From contig CM042181.1 of the NCBI GenBank assembly GCA_023376005.1, positions 25,723,117 to 25,787,116 on the forward strand: 64,000 nt of DNA, given 5' to 3'. Numbering within the stretch: position 1 is the first letter of the stretch; the number at the start of each line of letters is the position of its first letter. The notes beneath the pieces were generated by a model, which did no database searches, was not told where the DNA came from, and was given only the letters and a program-made list of their open reading frames with translations. The translations under genes and the position numbers were made by a program. Source of the DNA: Doryteuthis pealeii (Eukaryota; Mollusca; Cephalopoda; Myopsida; Loliginidae). Of the stretch, positions 40,890-52,627 are shown in pieces.

Positions 40890-41755
40890 GAACTTTAAGC
40901 CACAAATCTTGATTTTAAAACAAAATAAGCTGATTTGAATTATTTCGCAGCTAAATTTATTTTTAATTTTTCCGAAAAAACAAAGACAATTTATCTACTT
41001 ACCAAATAAGTTGATTGATTCACTAATTTAAGATAGATAAATTACCAAAAATCAAGGAATTAGTCAGCAATGTATTCTTTTAGTTTGTTTTAGTTAAACG
41101 ATGGGGGGAGTCAACGTTTGCTCATTTGAATAAGATCCCATCACATTTAAATATATAACTACTTTTTCTTTTACCCAACATGAAATATTTTAAAGTAAGT
41201 TTAATAATCATGTTAAATTTGACTCTATAAATTAATAATTAATGTAATTTAAAAAAATCTATTTTAAAGCCTGATTTACGCCACTTTATTAAAAAAAAAA
41301 ATTCTCTTTAGCCTGGAGAAATGAAAGGGGGGTGAATCTACGTACGTAGGTAATGGTGTGGGGCGTCACTGCTGATATTTTCAGTTCTTACAGGCACTCT
41401 CACTAACTGACAAATACAGAGTGGGAGGAGAGTAACTTTACTGACATAGCGAGATGGGAAGAGAGACAGGTAATCTCCAAGACAGGGATTGGTCGGTCGT
41501 TGACTTAATTGCTAATTACGCCTAATTAAACTGAATTTTTTTTCATACACTTTGTAGTGCTAACACCAAGGAATATCTAAGTATAAATATTGTGTCCATA
41601 ACATAAATAGAAAAAAATCCTTTAGCTGGAGAAGGTTGATAAACTCAGCTTTAGTATAATAATAGATATATATATTAAAGAAAAATAGAAATGAATCCGA
41701 CTGTATGTAAATATGAGAAAAAAGACAAATATTCAGAATATGCATTTATTTATTA
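40890..41755. other. No gene seen
   Basis: AT-rich, with a GC-richer part at 41,320-41,500 lacking an open frame. Confidence 0.4.
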
Positions 41756-41771
41756 ATGAATTAATAGTTCA

Positions 41772-41850
41772 TCCTACGTTTCGGTTTATATACATATATA
41801 ATATATATATGTATGTGTGTGTGTATGATAAATTAACCATCATCAGGGCA
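41772..41850 (-). repeat. Hammerhead-like CTGATGA...GAAAC segment
   Basis: Minus strand: CCCTGATGATGGTT (41,840-41,846 holds CTGATGA), a TA/CA-rich interior, then AACCGAAACGTAGG. GGTT and AACC can pair as the base of stem II. Stem III and the cleavage triplet are not convincing. Confidence 0.4.
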
Positions 41851-42034
41851 AAATTAAGGAGTGATATGAAGTTCCCTCAAATGTTATTTTAAAGGAAAAC
41901 GAAGCGAAAATATGACCAACCTATTTGAATATCATTTACAACGTTCCTTTTTTTTTTTTTTTTTTTTAATTTTACGAACACTTTCAAAGACATGAATCAA
42001 TTTTTCTCACTCTGCACAAACAATGGGTAAATTA

Positions 42035-42115
42035 ATAGAACATACTAGGATCTCTAGCCTTGGTAGGCTTATAGTCTAGGAGAAGGTTGATTCAAAACCA
42101 ATCCGTAGTTGTCTT
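42035..42115 (+). repeat. Repeat family C fragment
   Basis: Short piece: GGATCTCTAGCCTTGG, TAGTCTAGGAGAAGG and TGATTCAAAACC. Confidence 0.4.
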
Positions 42116-42189
42116 ATGAAGCAGTCTTCCTCGTGTGTCCTGTTTTAAATTTTCATTTTGGGATAAACTTTTAATAATGTGTCATCAAC

Positions 42190-42580
42190 CAAGGCATCAT
42201 CAGGTCGTCATGGGAGATCTTCTGCGCAGCATCCAGAATTCGTACATAGCTGATTAATGTAGTGTTTTACTGGTTGGCCTAGGTGTACGTGTCCACATGA
42301 GTTCATCCAGTAGTGTCCACATGAGTTCATCATCTTACTTGGATCGTTTGTGTGATAGGGGGCAAGTGGCCGTACACCAGCTTCCTTGTGCAGTGCTGCT
42401 TCTTGGATTTGTTCAAGACCGCACACAGCATCCTTGAGTAAATCCCATCTAGCTTTTTTCTTTCTAAGCGTTTGGTTAGAATCGGGTGTTGCAGCTGTAC
42501 TGTAGCTCGTACACGGCTACAGATTGGAAGAATTTTCGCTTTATCTTATCAGAGAGATCAGATTTGCATATGATCGTTAA
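42190..42580 (-). pseudogene. LINE 3' fragment (17.9-kb family)
   Basis: Minus-strand residues QLCTNSGCCAEDLP and WMNSCGH with frameshifts; nucleotides GTGGCCGTACACCAGCTTCC and AGATCAGATTTGCATATGA align with 18.2-18.4 kb. A 20-base stretch around CCACATGAGTTCATC is duplicated internally. Confidence 0.7.
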
Positions 42581-42596
42581 CCAAACCAAACAATGC

Positions 42597-42870
42597 CATC
42601 TTTACAACGTTTCGGCCGATGTGCCCTCCGGCCCTTTTCGGGTATTTCTTGTCGGACTCTGGAACTTTCTCGGACTCGGGGACCTTCTTGTCATAGTCGG
42701 GTTCCATCACGGAACTTTGAACTTAACTCTTTATTCAGTCCACGGGGGTATCCTGTTCTGATGGCTCCCGATTACGACAAGAAGATTTCCGAATTCGAAA
42801 AGAAGGTTCTCAAGTCCGACAAGAAAGTCGGAGGGCACACCGGCCGAAACAGGTGGCAATGAAGATGAGG
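42597..42870. repeat. Repeat family E, inverted (fold-back) copy
   Basis: Left arm: CAACGTTTCGGCCGATGTGC, CTCCGGCC, TTCTTGTCGGACTCTGG. Right arm, inverted: CAAGAAAGTCGGAGGGCACA, CCGGCCGAAACAGG. Arms are about 110 bases with a ~50-base centre. The flank AGGACAATAGTCCGAATAAT is shared with the other E copies. Confidence 0.75.
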
Positions 42871-42989
42871 ACAATAGTCCGAATAATCCAGATAATACTA
42901 ATTATCAAGCCGCATCTAAAAAATTCAGACATTCCAAACAAGTCTTTAAGTTTTTCTAGTGTTTCAATCTTAAAACAAATTTGTCCCAA

Positions 42990-42993
42990 GAAA

Positions 42994-43031
<38 letters not shown>

Positions 43032-43032
43032 A
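42990..43032. repeat. (AT)n-(GT)n microsatellite
   Basis: TATATATATATG then GTGTGTGTGTGT. Confidence 0.9.
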
Positions 43033-43104
43033 AATATACCAAAAGTATGAAGTAAAAAAATCAAGATATTCAACGGATGATTTTATTGTATTTAGTAGCC
43101 AACG

Positions 43105-43145
43105 TTAAAACTTTTCAGTTTACATATTAAACCATCCTCAGCGCA
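43105..43145 (-). repeat. Hammerhead-like CTGAGGA...GAAAA segment
   Basis: Minus strand: CTGAGGATGGTTTAATATG then TAAACTGAAAAG. GTTT and AAAC can close a stem II of about four pairs between CTGAGGA and GAAA. Downstream pairing is weak. Confidence 0.35.
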
Positions 43146-43184
43146 TTGACTTCTGATTAATATCAAATTTGTACATGGAAAGGA

Positions 43185-43440
43185 GTCGGTTTAGCTCAGT
43201 CAGGATAGCACCCGCATAGAAATCACAAGGTTCGAAATAGGTCACCGCAACTCAGTATATGAGTAGCACAGATTGGGTGATCTGATCTGTATGGTAAAGT
43301 GGGGAGCTGAAGGTAGGTATGGCGCTCCACCTCAGCAAAATGAATCTCCCTAGTCTAGCGCTTGCGAAAAGGGGATATACTCCCTCGCCGATCGGCTGAT
43401 ACCGACAATACACCACTCCGCCAACTTTATTTAACTTATC
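43185..43440 (+). repeat. Octopus-type tRNA-derived SINE, full-length
   Basis: GGTTTAGCTCAGTCAGGATAG (A box region), AAGGTTCGAAATAGG (B box), AACTCAGTATATGAGTAGC, TAAAGTGGGGAGCTGAAGG, GGCGCTCCACCTCAGC, CGAAAAGGGGATATACTCC, ending CCACTCCGCCAACTTTA. About 250 bp. It lies about 50 bases upstream of the satellite array. Confidence 0.8.
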
Positions 43441-43493
43441 TATATGGAAATAAAAATGAGAAAATGGGTGGGTTTGGCTTACCGAAAGAAAGA

Positions 43494-46400
43494 ACGGAAT
43501 TCTGTCCTTTTATCTTCATTCCCATCCTTTTACTACTGAGCTGTATACAAGTGGTATTATCCCAAATAGACATTCAGCCATTAAATCAGTCTCTAAAATT
43601 CTGTCCTTTTAGCTTCATTCCCATCCTTTTACTACTGAGCTGTATACAGTGGTATTATCCCAAATAGACATTCAGCCATTAAATCAGTCTCTAAAATTCT
43701 GTCTTTTAGCTTCATTCCCATCTTTTTACTACTGAGCTGTATACAAGTGGTATTATCCCAAATAGACATTCAGCCATTAAATCAGTCTCTAAAATTCTGT
43801 CCTTTTAGCTTCATTCCATCCTTTTACTACTGAGCTGTATACAAGTGGTATTATCCCAAATAGACATTCAGCCATTAAATCAGTCTCTAAAATTCTGTCC
43901 TTTTAGCTTCATTCCCATCCTTTTACTACTGAGCTGTATACAAGTGGTATTATCCAAATAGACATTCAGCCATTAAATCAGTCTCTAAAATTCTGTCCTT
44001 TTAGCTTCATTCCCATCCTTTTACTACTGAGCTGTATACAAGTGGTATTATCCAAATAGACATTCAGCCATTAAATCAGTCTCTAAAATTCTGTCCTTTT
44101 AGCTTCATTCCCATCTTTTTACTACTGAGCTGTATACAAGTGGTATTATCCCAAATAGACATTCAGCCATTAAATCAGTCTCTAAAATTCTGTCCTTTTA
44201 GCTTCATTCCCATCCTTTTACTACTGAGCTGTATACAAGTGGTATTATCCAAATAGACATTCAGCCATTAAATCAGTCTCTAAAATTCTGTCCTTTTAGC
44301 TTCATTCCCATCTTTTTACTACTGAGCTGTATACAAGTGGTATTATCCAAATAGACATTCAGCCATTAAATCAGTCTCTAAAATTCTGTCTTTTAGCTTC
44401 ATTCCATCCTTTTACTACTGAGCTGTATACAAGTGGTATTATCCCAAATAGACATTCAGCCATTAAATCAGTCTCTAAAATTCTGTCCTTTTAGCTTCAT
44501 TCCCATCTTTTTACTACTGAGCTGTATACAAGTGGTATTATCCCAAATAGACATTCAGCCATTAAATCAGTCTCTAAATTCTGTCCTTTTAGCTTCATTC
44601 CCATCTTTTTACTACTGAGCTGTATACAAGTGGTATTATCCCAAATAGACATTCAGCCATTAAATCAGTCTCTAAAATTCTGTCCTTTTAGCTTCATTCC
44701 CATCTTTTTACTACTGAGCTGTATACAAGTGGTATTATCCCAAATAGACATTCAGCCATTAAATCAGTCTCTAAAATTCTGTCCTTTTAGCTTCATTCCC
44801 ATCTTTTACTACTGAGCTGTATACAAGTGGTATTATCCCAAATAGACATTCAGCCATTAAATCAGTCTCTAAAATTCTGTCCTTTTAGCTTCATTCCCAT
44901 CCTTTTACTACTGAGCTGTATACAAGTGGTATTATCCCAAATAGACATTCAGCCATTAAATCAGTCTCTAAAATTCTGTCCTTTAGCTTCATTCCCATCT
45001 TTTACTACTGAGCTGTATACAAGTGGTATTATCCCAAATAGACATTCAGCCATTAAATCAGTCTTAAAATTCTGTCCTTTTAGCTTCATTCCCATCTTTT
45101 TACTACTGAGCTGTATACAAGTGGTATTATCCCAAATAGACATTCAGCCATTAAATCAGTCTCTAAAATTCTGTCCTTTTAGCTTCATTCCCATCTTTTA
45201 CTACTGAGCTGTATACAAGTGGTATTATCCCAAATAGACATTCAGCCATTAAATCAGTCTCTAAAATTCTGTCCTTTTAGCTTCATTCCCATCTTTTTAC
45301 TACTGAGCTGTATACAAGTGGTATTATCCCAAATAGACATTCAGCCATTAAATCAGTCTCTAAAATTCTGTCCTTTTAGCTTCATTCCCATCTTTTTACT
45401 ACTGAGCTGTATACAAGTGGTATTATCCCAAATAGACATTCAGCCATTAATCAGTCTCTAAAATTCTGTCCTTTTAGCTTCATTCCCATCTTTTTACTAC
45501 TGAGCTGTATACAAGTGGTATTATCCCAAATAGACATTCAGCCATTAAATCAGTCTCTAAAATTCTGTCCTTTTAGCTTCATTCCCATCTTTTTACTACT
45601 GAGCTGTATACAAGTGGTATTATCCCAAATAGACATTCAGCCATTAAATCAGTCTCTAAAATTCTGTCCTTTTAGCTTCATTCCCATCTTTTTACTACTG
45701 AGCTGTATACAAGTGGTATTATCCCAAATAGACATTCAGCCATTAAATCAGTCTCTAAAATTCTGTCCTTTTAGCTTCATTCCCATCTTTTTACTACTGA
45801 GCTGTATACAAGTGGTATTATCCCAAATAGACATTCAGCCATTAAATCAGTCTCTAAAATTCTGTCCTTTTAGCTTCATTCATCCTTTTTACTACTGAGC
45901 TGTATACAAGTGGTATTATCCCAAATAGACATTCAGCCATTAAATCAGTCTCTAAAATTCTGTCCTTTTAGCTTCATTCCCATCTTTTTACTACTGAGCT
46001 GTATACAAGTGGTATTATCCCAAATAGACATTCAGCCATTAAATCAGTCTCTAAAATTCTGTCCTTTTAGCTTCATTCCCATCTTTTTACTACTGAGCTG
46101 TATACAAGTGGTATTATCCCAAATAGACATTCAGCCATTAAATCAGTCTCTAAAATTCTGTCCTTTTAGCTTCATTCCATCTTTTTACTACTGAGCTGTA
46201 TACAAGTGGTATTATCCCAAATAGACATTCAGCCATTAAATCAGTCTCTAAAATTCTGTCCTTTTAGCTTCATTCCCATCTTTTTACTACTGAGCTGTAT
46301 ACAAGTGGTATTATCCCAAATAGACATTCAGCCATTAAATCAGTCTCTAAAATTCTGTCCTTTTAGCTTCATTCCCATCTTTTTACTACTGAGCTGTATA

Positions 46401-49400
46401 CAAGTGGTATTATCCCAAATAGACATTCAGCCATTAAATCAGTCTCTAAAATTCTGTCCTTTTAGCTTCATTCCCATCTTTTACTACTGAGCTGTATACA
46501 AGTGGTATTATCCCAAATAGACATTCAGCCATTAAATCAGTCTCTAAAATTCTGTCCTTTTAGCTTCATTCCCATCTTTTTACTACTGAGCTGTATACAA
46601 GTGGTATTATCCCAAATAGACATTCAGCCATTAAATCAGTCTCTTAAAATTCTGTCCTTTTAGCTTCATTCCCATCCTTTTACTACTGAGCTGTATACAA
46701 GTGGTATTATCCCAAATAGACATTCAGCCATTAAATCAGTCTCTAAAATTCTGTCCTTTTAGCTTCATTCCCATCTTTTTACTACTGAGCTGTATACAAG
46801 TGGTATTATCCCAAATAGACATTCAGCCATTAAATCAGTCTCTAAAATTCTGTCCTTTTAGCTTCATTCCCATCTTTTTACTACTGAGCTGTATACAAGT
46901 GGTATTATCCCAAATAGACATTCAGCCATTAAATCAGTCTCTAAAATTCTGTCCTTTTAGCTTCATTCCCATCTTTTTACTACTGAGCTGTATACAAGTG
47001 GTATTATCCAAATAGACATTCAGCCATTAAATCAGTCTCTAAAATTCTGTCCTTTTAGCTTCATTCCCATCTTTTTACTACTGAGCTGTATACAAGTGGT
47101 ATTATCCCAAATAGACATTCAGCCATTAAATCAGTCTCAAATTCTGTCTTTTAGCTTCATTCATCCTTTTACTACAGCTGTATACAAGTGGTATTACCAA
47201 ATAGACATTCAGCCATTAATCAGTCTCTAAAATTCTGTCCTTTTAGCTTCATTCCCATCTTTTACTACTGAGCTGTATACAAGTGGTATTATCCCAAATA
47301 GACATTCAGCCATTAAATCAGTCTCTAAAATTCTGTCCTTTTAGCTTCATTCCCATCCTTTTACTACTGAGCTGTATACAAGTGGTATTATCCCAAATAG
47401 ACATTCAGCCATTAAATCAGTCTCTAAATTCTGTCCTTTAGCTTCATTCCCATCTTTTACTACTGAGCTGTATACAAGTGGTATTATCCAAATAGACATT
47501 CAGCCATTAAATCAGTCTCTAAAATTCTGTCCTTTTAGCTTCATTCCCATCCTTTTACTACTGAGCTGTATACAAGTGGTATTATCCAAATAGACATTCA
47601 GCCATTAAATCAGTCTCTAAAATTCTGTCCTTTTAGCTTCATTCCCATCTTTTACTACTGAGCTGTATACAAGTGGTATTATCCCAAATAGACATTCAGC
47701 CATTAAATCAGTCTCTAAAATTCTGTCCTTTTAGCTTCATTCCCATCTTTTTACTACTGAGCTGTATACAAGTGGTATTATCCCAAATAGACATTCAGCC
47801 ATTAAATCAGTCTCTAAAATTCTGTCCTTTTAGCTTCATTCCCATCCTTTTTACTACTGAGCTGTATACAAGTGGTATTATCCCAAATAGACATTCAGCC
47901 ATTAAATCAGTCTCTAAAATTCTGTCCTTTTAGCTTCATTCCCATCTTTTTACTACTGAGCTGTATACAAGTGGTATTATCCCAAATAGACATTCAGCCA
48001 TTAAATCAGTCTCTAAAATTCTGTCCTTTTAGCTTCATTCCCATCTTTTTACTACTGAGCTGTATACAAGTGGTATTATCCCAAATAGACATTCAGCCAT
48101 TAAATCAGTCTCTAAAATTCTGTCCTTTTAGCTTCATTCCCATCCTTTTACTACTGAGCTGTATACAAGTGGTATTATCCCAAATAGACATTCAGCCATT
48201 AAATCAGTCTCTAAAATTCTGTCCTTTTAGCTTCATTCCCATCTTTTTACTACTGAGCTGTATACAAGTGGTATTATCCCAAATAGACATTCAGCCATTA
48301 AATCAGTCTCTAAAATTCTGTCCTTTTAGCTTCATTCCCATCCTTTTACTACTGAGCTGTATACAAGTGGTATTATCCCAAATAGACATTCAGCCATTAA
48401 ATCAGTCTCTAAAATTCTGTCCTTTTAGCTTCATTCCCATCCTTTTACTACTGAGCTGTATACAAGTGGTATTATCCCAAATAGACATTCAGCCATTAAA
48501 TCAGTCTCTAAAATTCTGTCCTTTTAGCTTCATTCCCATCTTTTACTACTGAGCTGTATACAAGTGGTATTATCCCAAATAGACATTCAGCCATTAAATC
48601 AGTCTCTAAAATTCTGTCCTTTTAGCTTCATTCCCATCCTTTTTACTACTGAGCTGTATACAAGTGGTATTATCCCAAATAGACATTCAGCCATTAAATC
48701 AGTCTCTAAAATTCTGTCCTTTTAGCTTCATTCCCATCCTTTTACTACTGAGCTGTATACAAGTGGTATTATCCCAAATAGACATTCAGCCATTAAATCA
48801 GTCTCTAAAATTCTGTCCTTTTAGCTTCATTCCCATCCTTTTACTACTGAGCTGTATACAAGTGGTATTATCCCAAATAGACATTCAGCCATTAAATCAG
48901 TCTCTAAAATTCTGTCCTTTTAGCTTCATTCCCATCTTTTACTACTGAGCTGTATACAAGTGGTATTATCCCAAATAGACATTCAGCCATTAAATCAGTC
49001 TCTAAAATTCTGTCCTTTTAGCTTCATTCCCATCTTTTTACTACTGAGCTGTATACAAGTGGTATTATCCCAAATAGACATTCAGCCATTAAATCAGTCT
49101 CTAAAATTCTGTCCTTTTAGCTTCATTCCCATCTTTTTACTACTGAGCTGTATACAAGTGGTATTATCCCAAATAGACATTCAGCCATTAAATCAGTCTC
49201 TAAAATTCTGTCCTTTTAGCTTCATTCCCATCTTTTTACTACTGAGCTGTATACAAGTGGTATTATCCCAAATAGACATTCAGCCATTAAATCAGTCTCT
49301 AAAATTCTGTCCTTTTAGCTTCATTCCCATCTTTTTACTACTGAGCTGTATACAAGTGGTATTATCCCAAATAGACATTCAGCCATTAAATCAGTCTCTA

Positions 49401-50965
49401 AAATTCTGTCCTTTTAGCTTCATTCCCATCTTTTACTACTGAGCTGTATACAAGTGGTATTATCCCAAATAGACATTCAGCCATTAAATCAGTCTCTAAA
49501 ATTCTGTCCTTTTAGCTTCATTCCCATCCTTTTACTACTGAGCTGTATACAAGTGGTATTATCCCAAATAGACATTCAGCCATTAAATCAGTCTCTAAAA
49601 TTCTGTCCTTTTAGCTTCATTCCCATCTTTTACTACTGAGCTGTATACAAGTGGTATTATCCCAAATAGACATTCAGCCATTAAATCAGTCTCTAAAATT
49701 CTGTCCTTTTAGCTTCATTCCCATCTTTTTACTACTGAGCTGTATACAAGTGGTATTATCCCAAATAGACATTCAGCCATTAAATCAGTCTCTAAAATTC
49801 TGTCCTTTAGCTTCATTCCCATCCTTTTACTACTGAGCTGTATACAAGTGGTATTATCCCAAATAGACATTCAGCCATTAAATCAGTCTCTAAAATTCTG
49901 TCCTTTAGCTTCATTCCCATCCTTTTACTACTGAGCTGTATACAAGTGGTATTATCCCAAATAGACATTCAGCCATTAAATCAGTCTCTAAAATTCTGTT
50001 TTTAGCTTCATTCCCATCTTTTACTACTGAGCTGTATACAAGTGTATTATCCCAAATAGACATTCAGCCATTAAATCAGTCTCTAAAATTCTGTCCTTTT
50101 TAGCTTCATTCCCATCCTTTTACTACTGAGCTGTATACAAGTGGTATTATCCCAAATGACATTCAGCCATTAAATCAGTCTCTAAAATTCTGTCCTTTTA
50201 GCTTCTTCCATCTTTTACTACTGAGCTGTATACAAGTGGTATTATCAAAATGACATTCAGCATTAAATAGTCTCTAAAATTCTGTCCTTTTAGCTTCATT
50301 CCCATCCTTTTTACTACTGAGCTGTATACAAGTGGTATTATCCCAAATAGACATTCAGCCATTAAATCAGTCTCTAAAATTCTGTCCTTTTAGCTTTTTT
50401 CGTTTACTACTGAGCTGTATACAAGTGGTATTATCCCAAATAGACATTCAGCCATTAAATCAGTCTCTAAAAATTCTGTCCTTTTAGCTTCATTCCCATC
50501 CTTTTACTACTGAGCTGTATACAAGTGGTATTATCCCAAATAGACATTCAGCCATTAAATCAGTCTCTAAAATTCTGTCCTTTTAGCTTCATTCCCATTT
50601 TTTACTACTGAGCTGTATACAAGTGGTATTATCCCAAATAGACATTCAGCCATTAAATCAGTCTTAAAATTCTGTCCTTTTAGCTTCATTCCCATTTTTT
50701 ACTACTGAGCTGTATACAAGTGGTATTATCCCAAATAGACATTCAGCCATTAAATCAGTCTCTAAATTCTGTCCTTTTAGCTTCATTCCCATCTTTTACT
50801 ACTGAGCTGTATACAAGTGGTATTATCCCCAAATAGACATTCAGCCATTAAATCAGTCTCTAAAATTCTGTCCTTTTAGCTTCATTCCCATCCTTTTACT
50901 ACTGAGCTGTATACAAGTGGTATTATCCCAAATAGACATTCAGCCATTAAATCAGTCTCTAAAAT
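43494..50965. repeat. 99-bp satellite array, about 76 copies
   Basis: The unit contains CTGTCCTTTTAGCTTCATTC, then CCATCTTTTT, GAGCTGTATACAAGTGG, CCAAATAGACATTCAGCC and CAGTCTCTAAAATT. Units are head-to-tail over 7.47 kb and nearly identical in the centre. Two main variants differ at one site (ATCTTTTTA or ATCCTTTTA). Most other differences are one-base length changes in T, C or A runs. The right end (50,020-50,420) is noticeably more degraded. There is no stop codon in one plus-strand frame of the 99-bp unit, so open frames of 61-226 aa result; these are not taken as genes. Confidence 0.98.
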
Positions 50966-51630
50966 TAAATGAACTTCGACCACCTGTGTGACTTTATATT
51001 GAATTATGCTTCAATAAAAAGTTAAGCCATCAGAGGTAGTTAACTCGGGGTTAACTGGTACCAGGTAATCTTGAAGAGTTGTTAATCCTCGAGATTAACA
51101 GATGGCTACAGATTAAATGGCAGAAATATCTTATAAACATAAAAACGTTCAAGACTTCTATTTCATATATATAAGACGGAATGCAAGTAAAAGAAGTGTC
51201 ACGGAAACCCTTCACCCCCCCCCCCAAAAAAAAAACAAGGCTTAAACCAAAAATGTTAATTTTACGTCTAACTTGAATTTTAAAAAAAAAACCATCATAT
51301 TTCTATACAAAACCAATAGTCTGATAGATAAGGTGAACCGAGAAAAAATTGTTACCAAGCTAAATTTGGTATTTTTTTGAAAGCTTAGGGTATCCTCTTT
51401 TGAAATTTGAAAACTCCTCTTTTTTGACCCCTTGGGGAAATTGTTTTATTGGGGTAGGGAGTATGCAAACCAGACCCATTAGCCCTAAACAGACACTTGT
51501 GACTTTTTTCGAGCTAAGAGAGGTGTATATTCGAGAACATTGTGACCCCGAATATAATACGAGATTTTACTCACTTTAACAAAGGATCAGTGATATATTT
51601 TCTTTTCTTATACAATACAATGTACACATC
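50966..51630. other. No gene seen; flank of the satellite
   Basis: Contains short inverted words (GTTAACTCGGGGTTAAC near 51,040), a C run then A run at 51,217-51,236, and otherwise unassigned sequence. Confidence 0.4.
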
Positions 51631-51632
51631 AG

Positions 51633-52167
51633 CCCTGTCGGCTGGGTGGTTAGAATACGCCGACTGCACCTCTGCAGATGGGTGGCGACCCCTGATGCCC
51701 AAGGGCGGAATCCTGGTGGATGAGCAATCCATGACATGCACCACTCCACTTAGGCCCTTATTTAGGCTTGTTAGGCGGTTGGAGAGGCCCCTTCCTATCA
51801 ATCGGCTGGTCATGTCAAGCCCTAGCTCTTACATGATTGTCCAAATCCTATTGCCCTTATGGCAAGCCCCAACCCTTTTTATCATATGGGTGCTAGAAGG
51901 CGGTGGCTGAGAGTCTTCATGTCCTGGGTATGACGTTAAACTCTAACTGATGGTTAGGTTCCAGTTCAGGAGGTTTGGGGAATGTGGAGCACCCCTTCGT
52001 CACCATTACTCGTCCACTCTGACCCGGAGTGGTAGTACCTGTTAGGGTTCCATCTATGGCTTAAATATAATAATATGTCTATAAAACATTGTGTATCCAT
52101 TACGAATGAATTTATTTCAAAACTTTGTGGGCATTGAATGTCCCATCCAGGTTGATATGCCATAAAA
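51633..52167 (+). repeat. Repeat family B, full-length copy (about 535 bp)
   Basis: The most complete copy: CCCTGTCGGCTGGGTGGTTA, GACTGCACCTCTGCAGATGG, AATCGGCTGGTCATGTCAAG, TATCATATGGGTGCTAGAAG, GACCCGGAGTGGTAGTACC, and a tail ATATGCCATAAAAC followed by (CA)n. No clear Pol III boxes and no inverted ends, so its class (SINE, LINE 3' end or other) is open. The 122-aa frame at 51,542-51,910 is a shadow of this repeat. Confidence 0.8.
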
Positions 52168-52299
52168 CACACACACACACACAATGAGTATAACCAGTTA
52201 CTTATATTTCAAAGAAACCAATGCAAAATATTATACAATTATATCTAGAAATAATTTTTTTAAATAAATGTAGGCGGTCGGAATAAGCAAATCCTTCTG

Positions 52300-52310
52300 T
52301 TTTTTTTTTT

Positions 52311-52345
<35 letters not shown>
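52300..52345. repeat. Poly-T run
   Basis: More than 30 T with two G interruptions. Confidence 0.9.
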
Positions 52346-52348
<3 letters not shown>

Positions 52349-52627
52349 ATTGCGTCCCAGCCTCCCGCCTCAAAAACGCTAAGCGGTGCCAGCTCAAAAA
52401 AGTCCCTAGCTGAAGCGGTGCCTGCTGAAAAAAACAAGCAGCGCTTAAGGCGTTTTTCACGAAAAGTTAATGCGATATTTTACCTCTCGCCTCACACTCT
52501 CCAGTCTTTTTTTCTGACAAATAAATGTAAATATTTTAAACCTCCTTATCTTTAAAATATTGGGGGGGGGGGGCTAAATATTTACATTTACTTGTCGACA
52601 AAAATATGGCTTACTTTTAACGCCTTC

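Noticed and set aside
42593..42862. 89- and 91-aa frames as a charged small protein
   Set aside because: They span the inverted arms of a family E repeat and have no independent support.
43494..50965. Series of plus-strand open frames of 61-226 aa as genes for a repeat protein
   Set aside because: They arise because the 99-bp unit is stop-free in one frame; frame is broken in many units by one-base indels, and no promoter, splice or start context is seen.
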